This document shows positions 9,672 through 18,889 of a stretch of 42,173 bases of DNA, in pieces. Within the stretch, counting starts at the first letter, position 1, and every line of letters starts with the position of its first letter. This DNA comes from PFJX01 sp031426735. Lineage in GTDB: Bacteria > Pseudomonadota > Gammaproteobacteria > Burkholderiales > Thiobacillaceae. The translations under genes and the position numbers were made by a program. Below the pieces are notes generated by a model, which searched no databases, was not told where the DNA came from, and saw only the letters and a list, made by a program, of their open reading frames with translations. The stretch spans positions 1 through 42,173 of the forward strand of contig JASJPK010000101.1 in the NCBI GenBank assembly GCA_031426735.1, written 5' to 3'.

Positions 9672-11629
9672 GTTTCCAATCTCCTGAGTGTCTGGATGCC
9701 AGCGCTGCTGGAAGTGCGGCGGCTGCTGGGCTGGAAGGTCAGCACGACGCGCGTACCGCCTTCCTGCCGGGTTTCGTAACGCACTTCACCGGCCAGGGTG
9801 CGCGCACGTTCTTCCATGATGGTCATACCGTAGTGGTGTACGTCGGCGCTTTTGACGATGCCTTGACCATCGTCAGCTATCGCAACTTCAACCTCGCCGT
9901 TGGGCCGGCAGGACAGGGTCACCCACGCCTGGCCGGCGGCGGCATGGTTGAGCACGTTCGACAGCGCCTCGCGTACCACGTGCAGGACGTGGATTTCCTC
10001 GTTCGGCGAGAGCGGACAGCCGTCCAGATGCTGCGTCAGTTCGATCTCCAGCTCGCCGCGTTCGGCAAACTCGCTCACCGTCTGGCCCAGCGCCGCAGCG
10101 AGATTCTGGCCGTCCATCTTGAGGCGGAAGGTGGACAGCAGTTCGCGTAGCTGGCGGTAGGCACTGCTCATGCCGACGCGCAATTCGAGCAGCACCTGCT
10201 CGGCCTCGGAGCGCTTTTCCGGCACTTTCAACATCGTTTGCAGACGGCTGACCTGGATCTTCATGAAGGCGAGCGATTGCGCCAGCGAGTCGTGCAGTTC
10301 GCGCGCGATGACGGCGCGTTCTTCCAGCAGACCGACGCGGCGGTTCTGTTCGATGCGGCGTTCCGCGCCGATGGCGACGCCGATATGGCGCGACAGGGCT
10401 TCCAGCAATTGCACCTGCCAGGCTTCCAGCTGGCGGCCTTCCGGGATATCCAGGATCAGCACGCCGTACTGCTGTTCGGCATCGGCCAAGGGCAAGGTCA
10501 GGCGGCGATGGAAGTCGCTGGCGATGCTGAAGCGGGTCTGGTCGGTACCGTGGCACCACAGGCATTCGGCTTGCACGCAGGGGTTGGCGCCGGTCTTGCC
10601 GTCTTCCGGCTGCATCGTGCTGGCCACTGCCAGGCCGGTCGCGCCGCCGCGTTCGCCCAGGCAAATGATGCCGTGGCCCAGTTCGAGCAATTGCTCGATG
10701 TCGCGCAGCAGTGCCAGGTACACCGCCTTGCCCGGCGGCGCACCGTGCAGGCGGGCGATGGAGTGATAAAGCAGTTGCAGCGACTGGTTGCTGCGGGTCA
10801 GTTCCGCGGTCTTCCGGCGCACGCGCGCCTCCAGGTCCTGGTACAGCTTGGACAGGTCTTCCGCCATCAGATTGAAAGCGCGGCCGAGCAGCCCCAGTTC
10901 GTCCTCGCCGGTGTACGGAGTTCGCGCCGATAGATCGCCCCGGCCGACACTGCTGGACAGCGCCAGCAGCCGCTTCAGCGGCTGTACCAGATGGGTATGG
11001 ATCAGCCAGATCGTCAGCAGCACGACCAGCACGGTGAGGATCAGCGCGACGCCGAGCACCATGCGCATGACCAGGATCTTGGCTTCGGTAGTGTCTTCCA
11101 GCTGCTTGACCAGCTTATTGATCTGGTCGACGAAGTGCGACATGTCGGCGAGCAGTCCGGCACGCGCCGCAGCGTCGAGTTGCGGCGCGCGGCCATCGGC
11201 GACGACCAGGAAGCGCGGGCGGATGCGTTGCTGCCAACTGGACAGCATTTGCCGATACGTGGTGCTGAGTTGGCTGTCGCTTGCACGCGGCAGCATGGCG
11301 CGGATGGCTTCGCTGTTCAGCGTGGCGTCGAAGCTGCGGATCGCGATGGCCATGTGTCGCGGCGCCTCCTGTTCGGACGCGAGCGGCATGGCCAGATACA
11401 AGCTGGCCATGCGCCAACTCTGCATGCGCAGGCTGCCGGCGCGATTGATCGCCTCGCCGCTGCCCTGGGTCGATTCCGCCACCAGGCCGGAAACCGACAT
11501 GCCCAGCACCGCCAGCAACGCGATGGCCGCGATGGCGCCGCCGATGCGCAGCAGCAACGAGCGCTGCAGGGTCTTCCAGGCGGCCAGGTTGACGAGGCGT
11601 TTTCGGATCATTGGCGGGGCGGATTTCAT
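9668..11629 (-). CDS. narX: Nitrate/nitrite sensor histidine kinase NarX
   Basis: 653-residue sensor. TM1 (about 28-50) is followed by the nitrate-binding P-box, with INRAGSLRMQSWRM at about 61-74. A periplasmic four-helix region comes next, then TM2 (about 186-207), HAMP (about 208-260) and a central module with a cysteine cluster (CVQAECLWC, near residue 348). The HPK7 transmitter has phosphorylatable H446 in ELHDSLAQ, and an ATPase domain follows (ADDGQGI). It senses periplasmic nitrate/nitrite and phosphorylates NarL. The ATG at 11629 lacks a well-placed ribosome site: GAGGT lies about 14-18 bases upstream, inside the arm of a small hairpin (11630-11653). M7 at 11611 is an alternative. 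Confidence 0.96.
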   Translation of the reverse strand: MKSAPPMIRKRLVNLAAWKTLQRSLLLRIGGAIAAIALLAVLGMSVSGLVAESTQGSGEAINRAGSLRMQSWRMASLYLAMPLASEQEAPRHMAIAIRSFDATLNSEAIRAMLPRASDSQLSTTYRQMLSSWQQRIRPRFLVVADGRAPQLDAAARAGLLADMSHFVDQINKLVKQLEDTTEAKILVMRMVLGVALILTVLVVLLTIWLIHTHLVQPLKRLLALSSSVGRGDLSARTPYTGEDELGLLGRAFNLMAEDLSKLYQDLEARVRRKTAELTRSNQSLQLLYHSIARLHGAPPGKAVYLALLRDIEQLLELGHGIICLGERGGATGLAVASTMQPEDGKTGANPCVQAECLWCHGTDQTRFSIASDFHRRLTLPLADAEQQYGVLILDIPEGRQLEAWQVQLLEALSRHIGVAIGAERRIEQNRRVGLLEERAVIARELHDSLAQSLAFMKIQVSRLQTMLKVPEKRSEAEQVLLELRVGMSSAYRQLRELLSTFRLKMDGQNLAAALGQTVSEFAERGELEIELTQHLDGCPLSPNEEIHVLHVVREALSNVLNHAAAGQAWVTLSCRPNGEVEVAIADDGQGIVKSADVHHYGMTIMEERARTLAGEVRYETRQEGGTRVVLTFQPSSRRTSSSAGIQTLRRLET

Positions 11630-11653
11630 AAAAAGAGATGGCTACCTCTTTTT
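11630..11653. promoter_or_regulatory. Palindrome at the narX translation start, with one NarL heptamer
   Basis: AAAAAGAG (11630-11637) and CTCTTTTT (11646-11653) form a perfect 8-bp inverted repeat touching the narX start codon. A single NarL-type heptamer TACCTCT occupies 11643-11649. In the narX mRNA the only purine-rich GAGGT lies in one arm, so the hairpin could hide or reposition the ribosome site, or NarL could bind here for autoregulation. Both readings are inference. Confidence 0.4.
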
Positions 11654-11736
11654 AAGCCCGGCACGACTTCAATGAAATACCCACTAAGTGCAGCCAGGAA
11701 AGACCGCACTCGCAGTTCATGAATCTTCCACTTGAA

Positions 11737-11749
11737 TATCAATTGGTTA
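11737..11749 (+). promoter_or_regulatory. Predicted IHF binding site
   Basis: TATCAATTGGTTA matches the IHF consensus WATCAANNNNTTR at every defined position. It lies in the narX-narK1 divergent region, 15 bp from the NarL site. In E. coli, IHF bends the narG and narK control regions so that NarL and FNR can act together, so the placement is biologically sensible. Binding itself is inferred. Confidence 0.6.
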
Positions 11750-11763
11750 GCTAATTACCCCGC

Positions 11764-11779
11764 TACCCATTAAGAGGTA
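11764..11779. promoter_or_regulatory. NarL 7-2-7 operator in the narX/narK1 intergenic region
   Basis: TACCCAT (11764-11770), spacer TA, and AGAGGTA (11773-11779, the reverse complement of TACCTCT) give two perfect TACYYMT heptamers in inverted order two bases apart. This is the canonical high-affinity NarL/NarP arrangement. The site is centred about 120 bp upstream of narK1 and 143 bp upstream of narX, and could serve both directions. Confidence 0.8.
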
Positions 11780-11892
11780 TTCGCGACGTTTTCGAGGCTT
11801 CTACCCCCTCTTTCAAGTCAGTTTTATGACGCGGAAACTGCGTCCCATCGATTTCAGACATCTTGGTTTTTTGATCCGGTGGGGGATAGAAA

Positions 11893-13152
11893 ATGACGCC
11901 TCGTTCGCAACAGCAACTCTCCGTTCTCGTGATGAGCACGCTGGCCTTCACGGTATGTTTTGCCGTGTGGATGATGTTTGCGGTCATCGGTATCCCGATC
12001 AAAGCTCAGCTCGGTCTCAACGAAACCCAGTTCGGCATTTTGATCGCCACACCGGTGCTGACCGGCTCGCTGATCCGCCTGCCGCTCGGCATGTGGACCG
12101 ACAAGTTCGGCGGCCGCATCGTGTTCTTCTTCCTGATGTTGTCCACCGTCGGGCCGATCTGGCTGATGGAATACGCCACCGAGTTCTGGCACTTCCTGAC
12201 CATCGGCCTGTTCGTCGGCCTTGCCGGCGGCTCCTTCTCGGTCGGCATCGCCTACTGCGCGCGCTGGTACGAGAAGGAGCGCCAGGGCATGGCGATGGGC
12301 GTGTTCGGCGCCGGCAACTCGGGCGCGGCGGTCACCAAGCTGATCGCCCCGGCCATCGTCATGGCCTACGGCTGGACCATGGTGCCGCAGGTCTACGCCG
12401 CCGCCATGCTGGTCACCGCGATCCTGTTCTGGTTCTTCACCTACGACGACCCGGCGCACAAGGTGCCGGCCCACGTCACCGTGCGCGAACAACTCAAGGC
12501 ACTGAAAGACCCGGTCGTGTGGAAGTACTGCCAGTACTACTCCATCGTGTTCGGCGGCTACGTCGGCCTGGCGCTGTGGATGACCAAGTACTACGTCACC
12601 GAATACGGCTTCGACCTGAAAACCGCGGCGCTGCTGGCGGCGGCGTTCTCGCTGCCGGGCGGCGTGCTGCGCGCGGTGGGCGGCTGGATGTCGGACAAAT
12701 GGGGCGCGCACCGGGTGACCTGGTGGGTGTTGTGGGTGTCCTGGATCTGCCTGTTCATCATGTCCTACCCGGATTCCGAATTCACCGTGAAGACGGTAAC
12801 CGGCCCGCAGACCTACCACCTGCATCTCGGCCCGGAAGTATTCACCGCGCTGCTGTTCACGGTCGGCGTCGCCTTCGCCTTCGGCAAGGCCAGCGTGTTC
12901 AAGTACATCTCCGACGAGTACCCGCACAACATCGGCGTCATCTCCGGCATCGTCGGCCTGGTCGGCGGCTTGGGCGGCTTCCTGCTGCCGATCATGTTCG
13001 GCGCCCTGGTCGACCTCACCGGCGTGCGCTCCTCGGCCTTCATGCTGATGTACGGCGTGGTCTGGGTGTCGCTGATCTGGATGTACACCACCGAGGTCCG
13101 CAAGCTGGACCTGATCAAGAAGCCCGCCATCGCGGCGGACATCCTGGAATGA
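11893..13152 (+). CDS. narK1: Nitrate transporter, NarK1-type major facilitator
   Basis: 419-residue MFS protein with about 12 transmembrane helices. It carries nitrate/nitrite porter features, including the loop motif GMWTDKFGGR (about 58-67) and the glycine-rich helices GLAGGSFSVG and FGAGNSGAAV typical of the NNP family. NarK1-type members are generally regarded as nitrate/proton symporters that begin import before nitrite accumulates. GGGGGATAGAAA precedes the ATG. It is the first gene of the nar operon, behind the NarL and IHF sites. The 111 bp to narK2 carries a palindromic repeat. Confidence 0.93.
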   Translation: MTPRSQQQLSVLVMSTLAFTVCFAVWMMFAVIGIPIKAQLGLNETQFGILIATPVLTGSLIRLPLGMWTDKFGGRIVFFFLMLSTVGPIWLMEYATEFWHFLTIGLFVGLAGGSFSVGIAYCARWYEKERQGMAMGVFGAGNSGAAVTKLIAPAIVMAYGWTMVPQVYAAAMLVTAILFWFFTYDDPAHKVPAHVTVREQLKALKDPVVWKYCQYYSIVFGGYVGLALWMTKYYVTEYGFDLKTAALLAAAFSLPGGVLRAVGGWMSDKWGAHRVTWWVLWVSWICLFIMSYPDSEFTVKTVTGPQTYHLHLGPEVFTALLFTVGVAFAFGKASVFKYISDEYPHNIGVISGIVGLVGGLGGFLLPIMFGALVDLTGVRSSAFMLMYGVVWVSLIWMYTTEVRKLDLIKKPAIAADILE

Positions 13153-13160
13153 ACGCATTT

Positions 13161-13236
13161 TTCGGCCCGCAAGCGGACCTCCTACCCAACGCACCAGCCG
13201 ATCGATGCCAGGTAGGAGGCCCGCTTGCGGGCCGAA
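13161..13236. repeat. REP-like inverted repeat between narK1 and narK2
   Basis: Two 26-bp arms (13161-13186 and 13211-13236), almost perfectly complementary and separated by 24 bp, form a large stem-loop. The arm core is GTAGGAGGCCCGCTTGCGGG. The same element occurs between narH and narJ and again after the DsrC-like gene. Confidence 0.9.
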
Positions 13237-13263
13237 TTTAACCACCACCCCACGGAGCCAACC

Positions 13264-14874
13264 ATGAGCACCAACATCAAGCACTGGGACGTCGAAGACC
13301 CGCAGTTCTGGGAATCCACCGGCAAGTCCATCGCCTACCGCAACCTGTGGATCTCGATCCCGAGCCTGCTGCTAGGCTTCGCCATCTGGCTGATGTGGGG
13401 AATCATCACGGTGCAGATGTCCAATCTGGGCTTCCCGTTCAGCAAGGACGAACTGTTCACATTGACCGCCATCGCCGGCCTGTCCGGCGCCACGCTGCGC
13501 ATCCCCTCCTCCTTCTTCATCCGCATCGCCGGCGGCCGCAACACCATCTTCCTGACCACGGCGCTGTTGATGATTCCCGCCTTCGGCACCGGCGTCGCGC
13601 TGCAAAGCAAGGAGACGCCGCTGATCGTGTTCCAGTTGCTGGCACTGCTGTCCGGCATCGGCGGCGGCAACTTCGCCTGTTCCATGTCCAACATCAGCAC
13701 CTTCTTTCCGAAGCGCCTGCAAGGTACGGCGCTCGGCTTGAATGCGGGCCTGGGCAACTTCGGCGTCACCACGATGCAGATCCTGATTCCGCTGGTGATG
13801 ACCGCCGGCATCTTCGGCGCCTTCGCGGGCGGCTCGATGGAACTGGTGAAAGACAGCGGCTGGATTCTCGGCAAGATCGTCGCCGGCACCCAGACCTTCG
13901 TGCAGAACGCCGGCTATGTCTGGCTGCTGGCGCTGGTTCCGCTCGGCGTGCTGGGCTGGTTCGGCATGAACAACCTGATGCCGATCACCCCCGGCCTGGG
14001 CGGTTCCATCGGTGCGATGATCAAAGTGTTGTGGCTGTACAGCCTGGCCTTCCTGACCGCCGGCGTCGGCCTCTATCTCTACCTGCCCGCCCCCACCGGT
14101 CTTGGCCTGCTCAACATGTGGGTGGCGCTGCCGCTGATCATGGTCGCCACGCTGCTGGTGATGAAGTTGGCCGCGTTCGGCGAGATGAAAGGCAACATCG
14201 CCAAGCAGTTCGCCATCTTCGGTAACAAGCACACCTGGTCGATGACCGTGCTCTACCTGCTGACCTTCGGTTCCTTCATCGGCTTCTCGATGGCGCTGCC
14301 GCTGTCGATCACGGTGATCTTCGGCGACACCCACGTGTTCGACGCCGCCACCCAGGCCTGGGTCCACACGAAGAACCCGAACGCCCCGTCGGCGCTGCAA
14401 TACGCCTGGATCGGCCCCTTCGTCGGCGCCCTGATCCGCCCGGTCGGCGGCTGGATCTCCGACAAAGTCGGTGGCTCCATCGTCACCCAGATCATCTCGG
14501 TGGCCATGGTCGCGGCTTCCGCCTACGCCGGCTATCTGATGATGCAGGCCTACCAGTCGGCCACACCGGAAATCTACTTCACCCAGTTCATCGTCACCTT
14601 CGTCGTGTTGTTCGCCGCCACCGGCATCGGCAACGGCTCCACCTTCCGCACTGTCGGCGTCATCTTCGACCGCGTCCAGGCCGGGCCGGTGCTGGGCTGG
14701 ACCTCGGCAGTCGCCGCCTACGGCTCGTTCATCGCCCCGGTGGTGATCGGCGCCCAGATCAAGGCCGGCACCCCGGAAAACGCGATGTACGGCTTCGCCA
14801 TCTTCTATGCGCTGTGCCTGCTGCTGAACTGGGGCTTCTACCTGCGCAAGGACTCGGAAATTCGCAACCCCTGA
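13264..14874 (+). CDS. narK2: Nitrate/nitrite antiporter, NarK2-type major facilitator
   Basis: 536-residue MFS protein of the NNP family with about 12 TM helices, a motif-A variant around RIPSSFFIRIAGGRN, and a conserved later loop GALIRPVGGWISDKVGG. It is longer than NarK1 because of extended loops. NarK2-type proteins exchange nitrate in for nitrite out during respiration. The ATG at 13264 has CGGAG upstream; an in-frame ATG at 13225 lies inside the preceding REP element and is unlikely to be used. Two different NarK types in series is common in denitrifying Proteobacteria. Confidence 0.93.
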   Translation: MSTNIKHWDVEDPQFWESTGKSIAYRNLWISIPSLLLGFAIWLMWGIITVQMSNLGFPFSKDELFTLTAIAGLSGATLRIPSSFFIRIAGGRNTIFLTTALLMIPAFGTGVALQSKETPLIVFQLLALLSGIGGGNFACSMSNISTFFPKRLQGTALGLNAGLGNFGVTTMQILIPLVMTAGIFGAFAGGSMELVKDSGWILGKIVAGTQTFVQNAGYVWLLALVPLGVLGWFGMNNLMPITPGLGGSIGAMIKVLWLYSLAFLTAGVGLYLYLPAPTGLGLLNMWVALPLIMVATLLVMKLAAFGEMKGNIAKQFAIFGNKHTWSMTVLYLLTFGSFIGFSMALPLSITVIFGDTHVFDAATQAWVHTKNPNAPSALQYAWIGPFVGALIRPVGGWISDKVGGSIVTQIISVAMVAASAYAGYLMMQAYQSATPEIYFTQFIVTFVVLFAATGIGNGSTFRTVGVIFDRVQAGPVLGWTSAVAAYGSFIAPVVIGAQIKAGTPENAMYGFAIFYALCLLLNWGFYLRKDSEIRNP

Positions 14875-14877
14875 CCC

Positions 14878-14941
14878 GTAGGGTGCGCCGCGCGCACCTT
14901 CCCCGCTCAACCTTCAAACCGGTGCGCACGGCGCACCCTAC
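14878..14941. repeat. REP-like inverted repeat between narK2 and narG
   Basis: 21-bp arms at 14878-14898 and 14921-14941, with core GTAGGGTGCGCC and its complement, end immediately before the narG ribosome site AGGAGAG. This is a second repeat family, also present before narH (18827-18877) and before the HELGH gene (32749-32805). Confidence 0.88.
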
Positions 14942-14952
14942 AGGAGAGACTC

Positions 14953-17900
14953 ATGAGTCACTTTCTCGACCGCCTGACCTACTTCACCCATCCGCGTGAG
15001 TCGTTCTCGAACGGCCACGGCACGATGACCATCGAAGACCGCAAATGGGAAGACGCCTACCGCAACCGCTGGCGCCACGACAAGGTGGTGCGTTCCACCC
15101 ACGGCGTCAACTGCACCGGCGGCTGTTCCTGGAAGATCTTCGTCAAGAACGGTCTCGTCTCCTTCGAGATGCAGCAGACCGACTACCCGCGCACCCGCGA
15201 AGACATGCCCAACCATGAGCCGCGCGGCTGCCAGCGCGGCGCCTCGTTCTCCTGGTATCTGTACAGCCCGCACCGGATCAAGTACCCGATGATTCGCGGC
15301 CGTCTGCTCGACCTGTACCGCGCCGAGCGCGCCACCGGCAAAGACCCGGTCGAGGCCTGGGCAGCGATCCAGGCGGATTCGAGCAAGCGCGACAAGTATG
15401 TGAAGGTGCGCGGCCTCGGCGGCTTCGTGCGCACCACCTGGGACGAGGTGCTGGAAATCACCGCCGCCGCCAACATCCACACCATCGACAAGTGGGGCCC
15501 GGACCGGATCTACGGTTTCTCGCCGATTCCGGCCATGTCGATGATTTCCTATGCCGCAGGTAGCCGTTACCTGTCGCTGATCGGTGCCGCCTGTGGCTCG
15601 TTCTACGACTGGTACTGCGACCTGCCGATCGCCTCCCCGCAGACCTGGGGCGAGCAGACCGACGTGCCCGAGGCCGCCGACTGGTACAACTCGACCTACC
15701 TGATCATCACCGGCGCCAACCTGCCGATGACGCGCACGCCGGACGCTCACTTCGCCATCGAGACCCGCTACAAGGGCACCAAGATCGTCTCCATGGCGCC
15801 GGACTACGCCGAATACGTCAAGTTCGCCGACCTGTGGATGCCGGTCAAGCAAGGCACCGACTCCGCCGCCTTCATGGCCATGGGCCACGTCGCGCTGAAA
15901 GAGTTCTACATCAACCTGCAGATCCCGTACTTCCAGGAATACGCCCGCAAGTACACCGACCTGCCGATGCAGGTCATGCTGCGCCAGCACGAGAACGGCT
16001 ATGTCAGCGACCGCAACCTGCGCGCCTCCGACTTCGCCGGCAACCTGAACGAAGTCAACAACCCGGACTGGAAGACCATCGGCTGGGACGAGACCAGCGG
16101 CACCTTTGTCGCGCCCAACGGCACCATCGGTTTCCGCTGGGGCGAGGAAGGCAAGTGGAACCTGCTGGAGAAGGCCGCCGGCGGCGATACCAGCCTGGAA
16201 CTGACTTGCCAGGGCAAGGCCGACAGCGAGATCGTCTCGGTCGGATTCCCGCACTACACCCCCGGCGAGCCGGAACTGCTCTATCGCAACGTGCCCGCAC
16301 GCCGCGTGACACTGGCTGACGGCAGCGTCGCGCTGGTGACCTCGGTATTCGACCTGCTGGTGTCCCAGTACGGCGTCGATCGCGGTCTCGGTGGTGCCAA
16401 CGTGGCTGCTTCCTACAAGGATGCCAACGTCGCCTACACCCCGGCCTGGGCCGAAAAGGTTACCGGTGTGAAGGCCGCCGACATCGAGCGGACCGGCCGC
16501 GAGTTCGCCGACAACGCCGCCAAGACCAAAGGCAAGTCCATGGTCATCATGGGTGCCGCGATCAACCACTGGTACCACCACGACCAGTCCTACCGCGCCA
16601 TCATGAACCTGCTGCACCTGTGCGGCTGCGTCGGCCAGAGCGGCGGCGGCTGGGCACACTACGTCGGCCAGGAGAAACTGCGGCCGCAAGCCGGCTGGGC
16701 GCCCATCGCCTTCGGTCTGGACTGGCATCGTCCGCCACGTCACATGAACTCCACCTCGTACTGGTATTTCCACACCGACCAGTGGCGTTACGAGACGCTG
16801 AAGCCGGACGAAATGCTTTCCCCCGCCGGCAAGAACCGCAACAAGGGTTACAGCCTGGCCGACTACAACGTGGTCTCCACCCGTCTCGGCTGGCTGCCTT
16901 CCGCGCCCCACTTCAACAAGAACCCGATCGAACTGGCGGCGGATGCAGCCAAGGCCGGCGCCACCGATGAGGCCAGCGCCGCCAAGTACGTGGCCGAACA
17001 ATTGAAGTCCGGCGCGCTGGACGTCGCCTTCGCCGACCCGGACAACCCGGTCAACTGGCCGCGCAACCTGATCGTCTGGCGCGCCAACCTGATCGGTTCC
17101 TCCGCCAAGGGTCACGAATACTTCCTCAAGCACCTGCTCGGCGCCCAGAACGGCGTGCTGCAGGAAAGCGGTGCGGGACGCGACAACAAGGAAGTCAAGT
17201 GGCACGAAGAAGCCCCCATCGGCAAGCTGGACCTGATGGTGGACATCAACTTCCGCCTGAATTCCACCGGTGCGTACTCCGACATCATTCTGCCGACCGC
17301 AACCTGGTACGAGAAGAACGACCTCAACACCACCGACATGCACCCCTTCGTCCACCCGCTGTCGGAAGCGGTGTCACCGGGCTGGGAATCCAAGTCCGAC
17401 TGGCAGATCTTCAAGTCCATCGCCAAGGCCTTCTCGACGCTGGCCGAGAAGCATCTCGGCACGCGCAAGGACATCGTTGCCCTGCCGATGCAGCACGATT
17501 CGGCGGCGGAACTGGCGCAGCCATTCGGCCAGGTAACGGACTGGAAGAAGGACGGCCTCGAACCGATCCCCGGCAAGACCATGCCGATACTCAAGGTGGT
17601 CGAGCGCGACTTTGCCAACACCTACAAGAAGTTCATCGCGCTGGGTCCGTTGATGGTCAAGCTGGGCAACAACATCAAGGGCATCGACTGGAATACCGAA
17701 CAGGAATACGAAGAGCTCAAGAAGTGCAACTACACGGTGAAGGAGCCGGGCATTTCCTTCGGCATGCCTTCCCTCGAGGAAGACATCTACGTTTGCGACT
17801 CGGTGCTGCGCATGGCACCGGAAACCAACGGCGAAGTGGCGCACAAGTCCTGGACTGCCCTGTCCAAGAAAACCGGCATCGACCACCATCACCTGTATGC

Positions 17901-18705
17901 CGGCCGCCACGAGGAAAAAATCACCTTCCGCGATATCCAGGCCCAGCCGCGCAAGATCATCACCGCGCCGACCTGGTCCGGTATCGAGTCGGAGACCGTG
18001 TCCTACACCGCCGGCTACACCAACATCCACGAGCACATCCCGTTCCGCACGCTGACCGGCCGCGCCCACTTCTATCAGGATCACGAGTGGATGCTGGACT
18101 TCGGCGAAGGCTTCTGCTGCTTCAAGCCGCCGGTCGACATGCAGGAGCACAAGAAGGTACCGGCCCACGTCACCAATGGTCCGCACCTCACGTTGAGCTG
18201 GATCACGCCGCACTCCAAGTGGGGCATCCACTCCACCTACCAGGACAACCTGCGCATGTTGAACCTGTTCCGCGGCGGCCCTTACTTCTGGATCGCCGAA
18301 GACGATGCCAAGAGTGTCGGCATCCAGGACAACGACTGGGTCGAAGCGGTCAACGCCAACGGCGCCACGGTGGCCCGGGCAGTGGTCTCGCAGCGTGTGC
18401 CGCGCGGCATGGCGATGATGTATCACGCTCAGGAAAAGAACGTGAACGTGCCTGGCAGCCCGACTACCGGCAAGCGCGGCGGCATCCTGAACTCGGTCAC
18501 CCGTGTCGTGGTGAAGCCCACCCACATGATCGGCGGCTACGTCCAGCTGGCCTACAGCTTCAACTACTACGGCCCGGTCGGCAGCAACCGCGACGAGGTC
18601 GTGGTGGTGCGCAAGCTCGAGGACCAGAGCATCGACTGGCTGGAGCGTCCGCTGACGCCGGAACGGGAAATGCAGCGCAACCCGGTCGGCATCGGTCCGA
18701 AGTAA
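14953..18705 (+). CDS. narG: Respiratory nitrate reductase alpha subunit
   Basis: 1250-residue catalytic subunit of membrane-bound nitrate reductase. It binds molybdenum bis-MGD and the FS0 [4Fe-4S] cluster and reduces nitrate to nitrite on the cytoplasmic side. FS0 ligands H50, C54, C58 and C93 are all visible, as is YDWYCDLP with the Asp (D223) that aligns with the Mo ligand of E. coli NarG. Later motifs include TRTPDAHF, and the length is normal for the family. It starts with AGGAGAGACTC before the ATG. There is no twin-arginine signal, consistent with the cytoplasm-facing Nar type. It works with NarH and NarI and needs NarJ for cofactor insertion. Confidence 0.98.
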   Translation: MSHFLDRLTYFTHPRESFSNGHGTMTIEDRKWEDAYRNRWRHDKVVRSTHGVNCTGGCSWKIFVKNGLVSFEMQQTDYPRTREDMPNHEPRGCQRGASFSWYLYSPHRIKYPMIRGRLLDLYRAERATGKDPVEAWAAIQADSSKRDKYVKVRGLGGFVRTTWDEVLEITAAANIHTIDKWGPDRIYGFSPIPAMSMISYAAGSRYLSLIGAACGSFYDWYCDLPIASPQTWGEQTDVPEAADWYNSTYLIITGANLPMTRTPDAHFAIETRYKGTKIVSMAPDYAEYVKFADLWMPVKQGTDSAAFMAMGHVALKEFYINLQIPYFQEYARKYTDLPMQVMLRQHENGYVSDRNLRASDFAGNLNEVNNPDWKTIGWDETSGTFVAPNGTIGFRWGEEGKWNLLEKAAGGDTSLELTCQGKADSEIVSVGFPHYTPGEPELLYRNVPARRVTLADGSVALVTSVFDLLVSQYGVDRGLGGANVAASYKDANVAYTPAWAEKVTGVKAADIERTGREFADNAAKTKGKSMVIMGAAINHWYHHDQSYRAIMNLLHLCGCVGQSGGGWAHYVGQEKLRPQAGWAPIAFGLDWHRPPRHMNSTSYWYFHTDQWRYETLKPDEMLSPAGKNRNKGYSLADYNVVSTRLGWLPSAPHFNKNPIELAADAAKAGATDEASAAKYVAEQLKSGALDVAFADPDNPVNWPRNLIVWRANLIGSSAKGHEYFLKHLLGAQNGVLQESGAGRDNKEVKWHEEAPIGKLDLMVDINFRLNSTGAYSDIILPTATWYEKNDLNTTDMHPFVHPLSEAVSPGWESKSDWQIFKSIAKAFSTLAEKHLGTRKDIVALPMQHDSAAELAQPFGQVTDWKKDGLEPIPGKTMPILKVVERDFANTYKKFIALGPLMVKLGNNIKGIDWNTEQEYEELKKCNYTVKEPGISFGMPSLEEDIYVCDSVLRMAPETNGEVAHKSWTALSKKTGIDHHHLYAGRHEEKITFRDIQAQPRKIITAPTWSGIESETVSYTAGYTNIHEHIPFRTLTGRAHFYQDHEWMLDFGEGFCCFKPPVDMQEHKKVPAHVTNGPHLTLSWITPHSKWGIHSTYQDNLRMLNLFRGGPYFWIAEDDAKSVGIQDNDWVEAVNANGATVARAVVSQRVPRGMAMMYHAQEKNVNVPGSPTTGKRGGILNSVTRVVVKPTHMIGGYVQLAYSFNYYGPVGSNRDEVVVVRKLEDQSIDWLERPLTPEREMQRNPVGIGPK

Positions 18706-18712
18706 TGAATTT

Positions 18713-18877
18713 CTCCCTCTCCCGTAAGCGGGAGAGGGGAGTACAGGGTTTAACCGCCGAGGTTCAAAGGTTACGGGTCTCATGGCTGGGTGCTGCATCC
18801 CAAGGGCCTCGGTGGTTAACAAATTAGTAGGGTGCGCCATGCGCACCGCTTGAAATGGTGCGTAGGACGCACCCTAC
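18713..18877. repeat. Three stacked palindromes between narG and narH
   Basis: The 184-bp gap holds a hairpin CTCTCCCG/CGGGAGAG (18717-18736). Next is a longer inverted repeat, TTTAACCGCCGAGG with its near-complement CCTCGGTGGTTAAC, spanning 18748-18820. Last is a REP-like pair with GTAGGGTGCGCC core (18827-18847 and 18857-18877) that abuts the narH ribosome site. No ORF or promoter is evident. The first hairpin is followed by no T-run, so it is not a classical terminator. Confidence 0.85.
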
Positions 18878-18889
18878 AAGGAGCGTGAA

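Noticed and set aside
11733..11743. TTGAATATCAA as an FNR box in the nar promoter
   Set aside because: The two half-sites are three bases too close; FNR needs TTGA and TCAA six bases apart. It overlaps the IHF match instead.
14938..17355. 805-codon open frame on the strand opposite narG
   Set aside because: It is the codon-bias shadow of GC-rich narG; the product has no recognisable domain and narG is certain. Similar long antisense frames over narK1, narK2, narH and the octaheme gene are rejected for the same reason.
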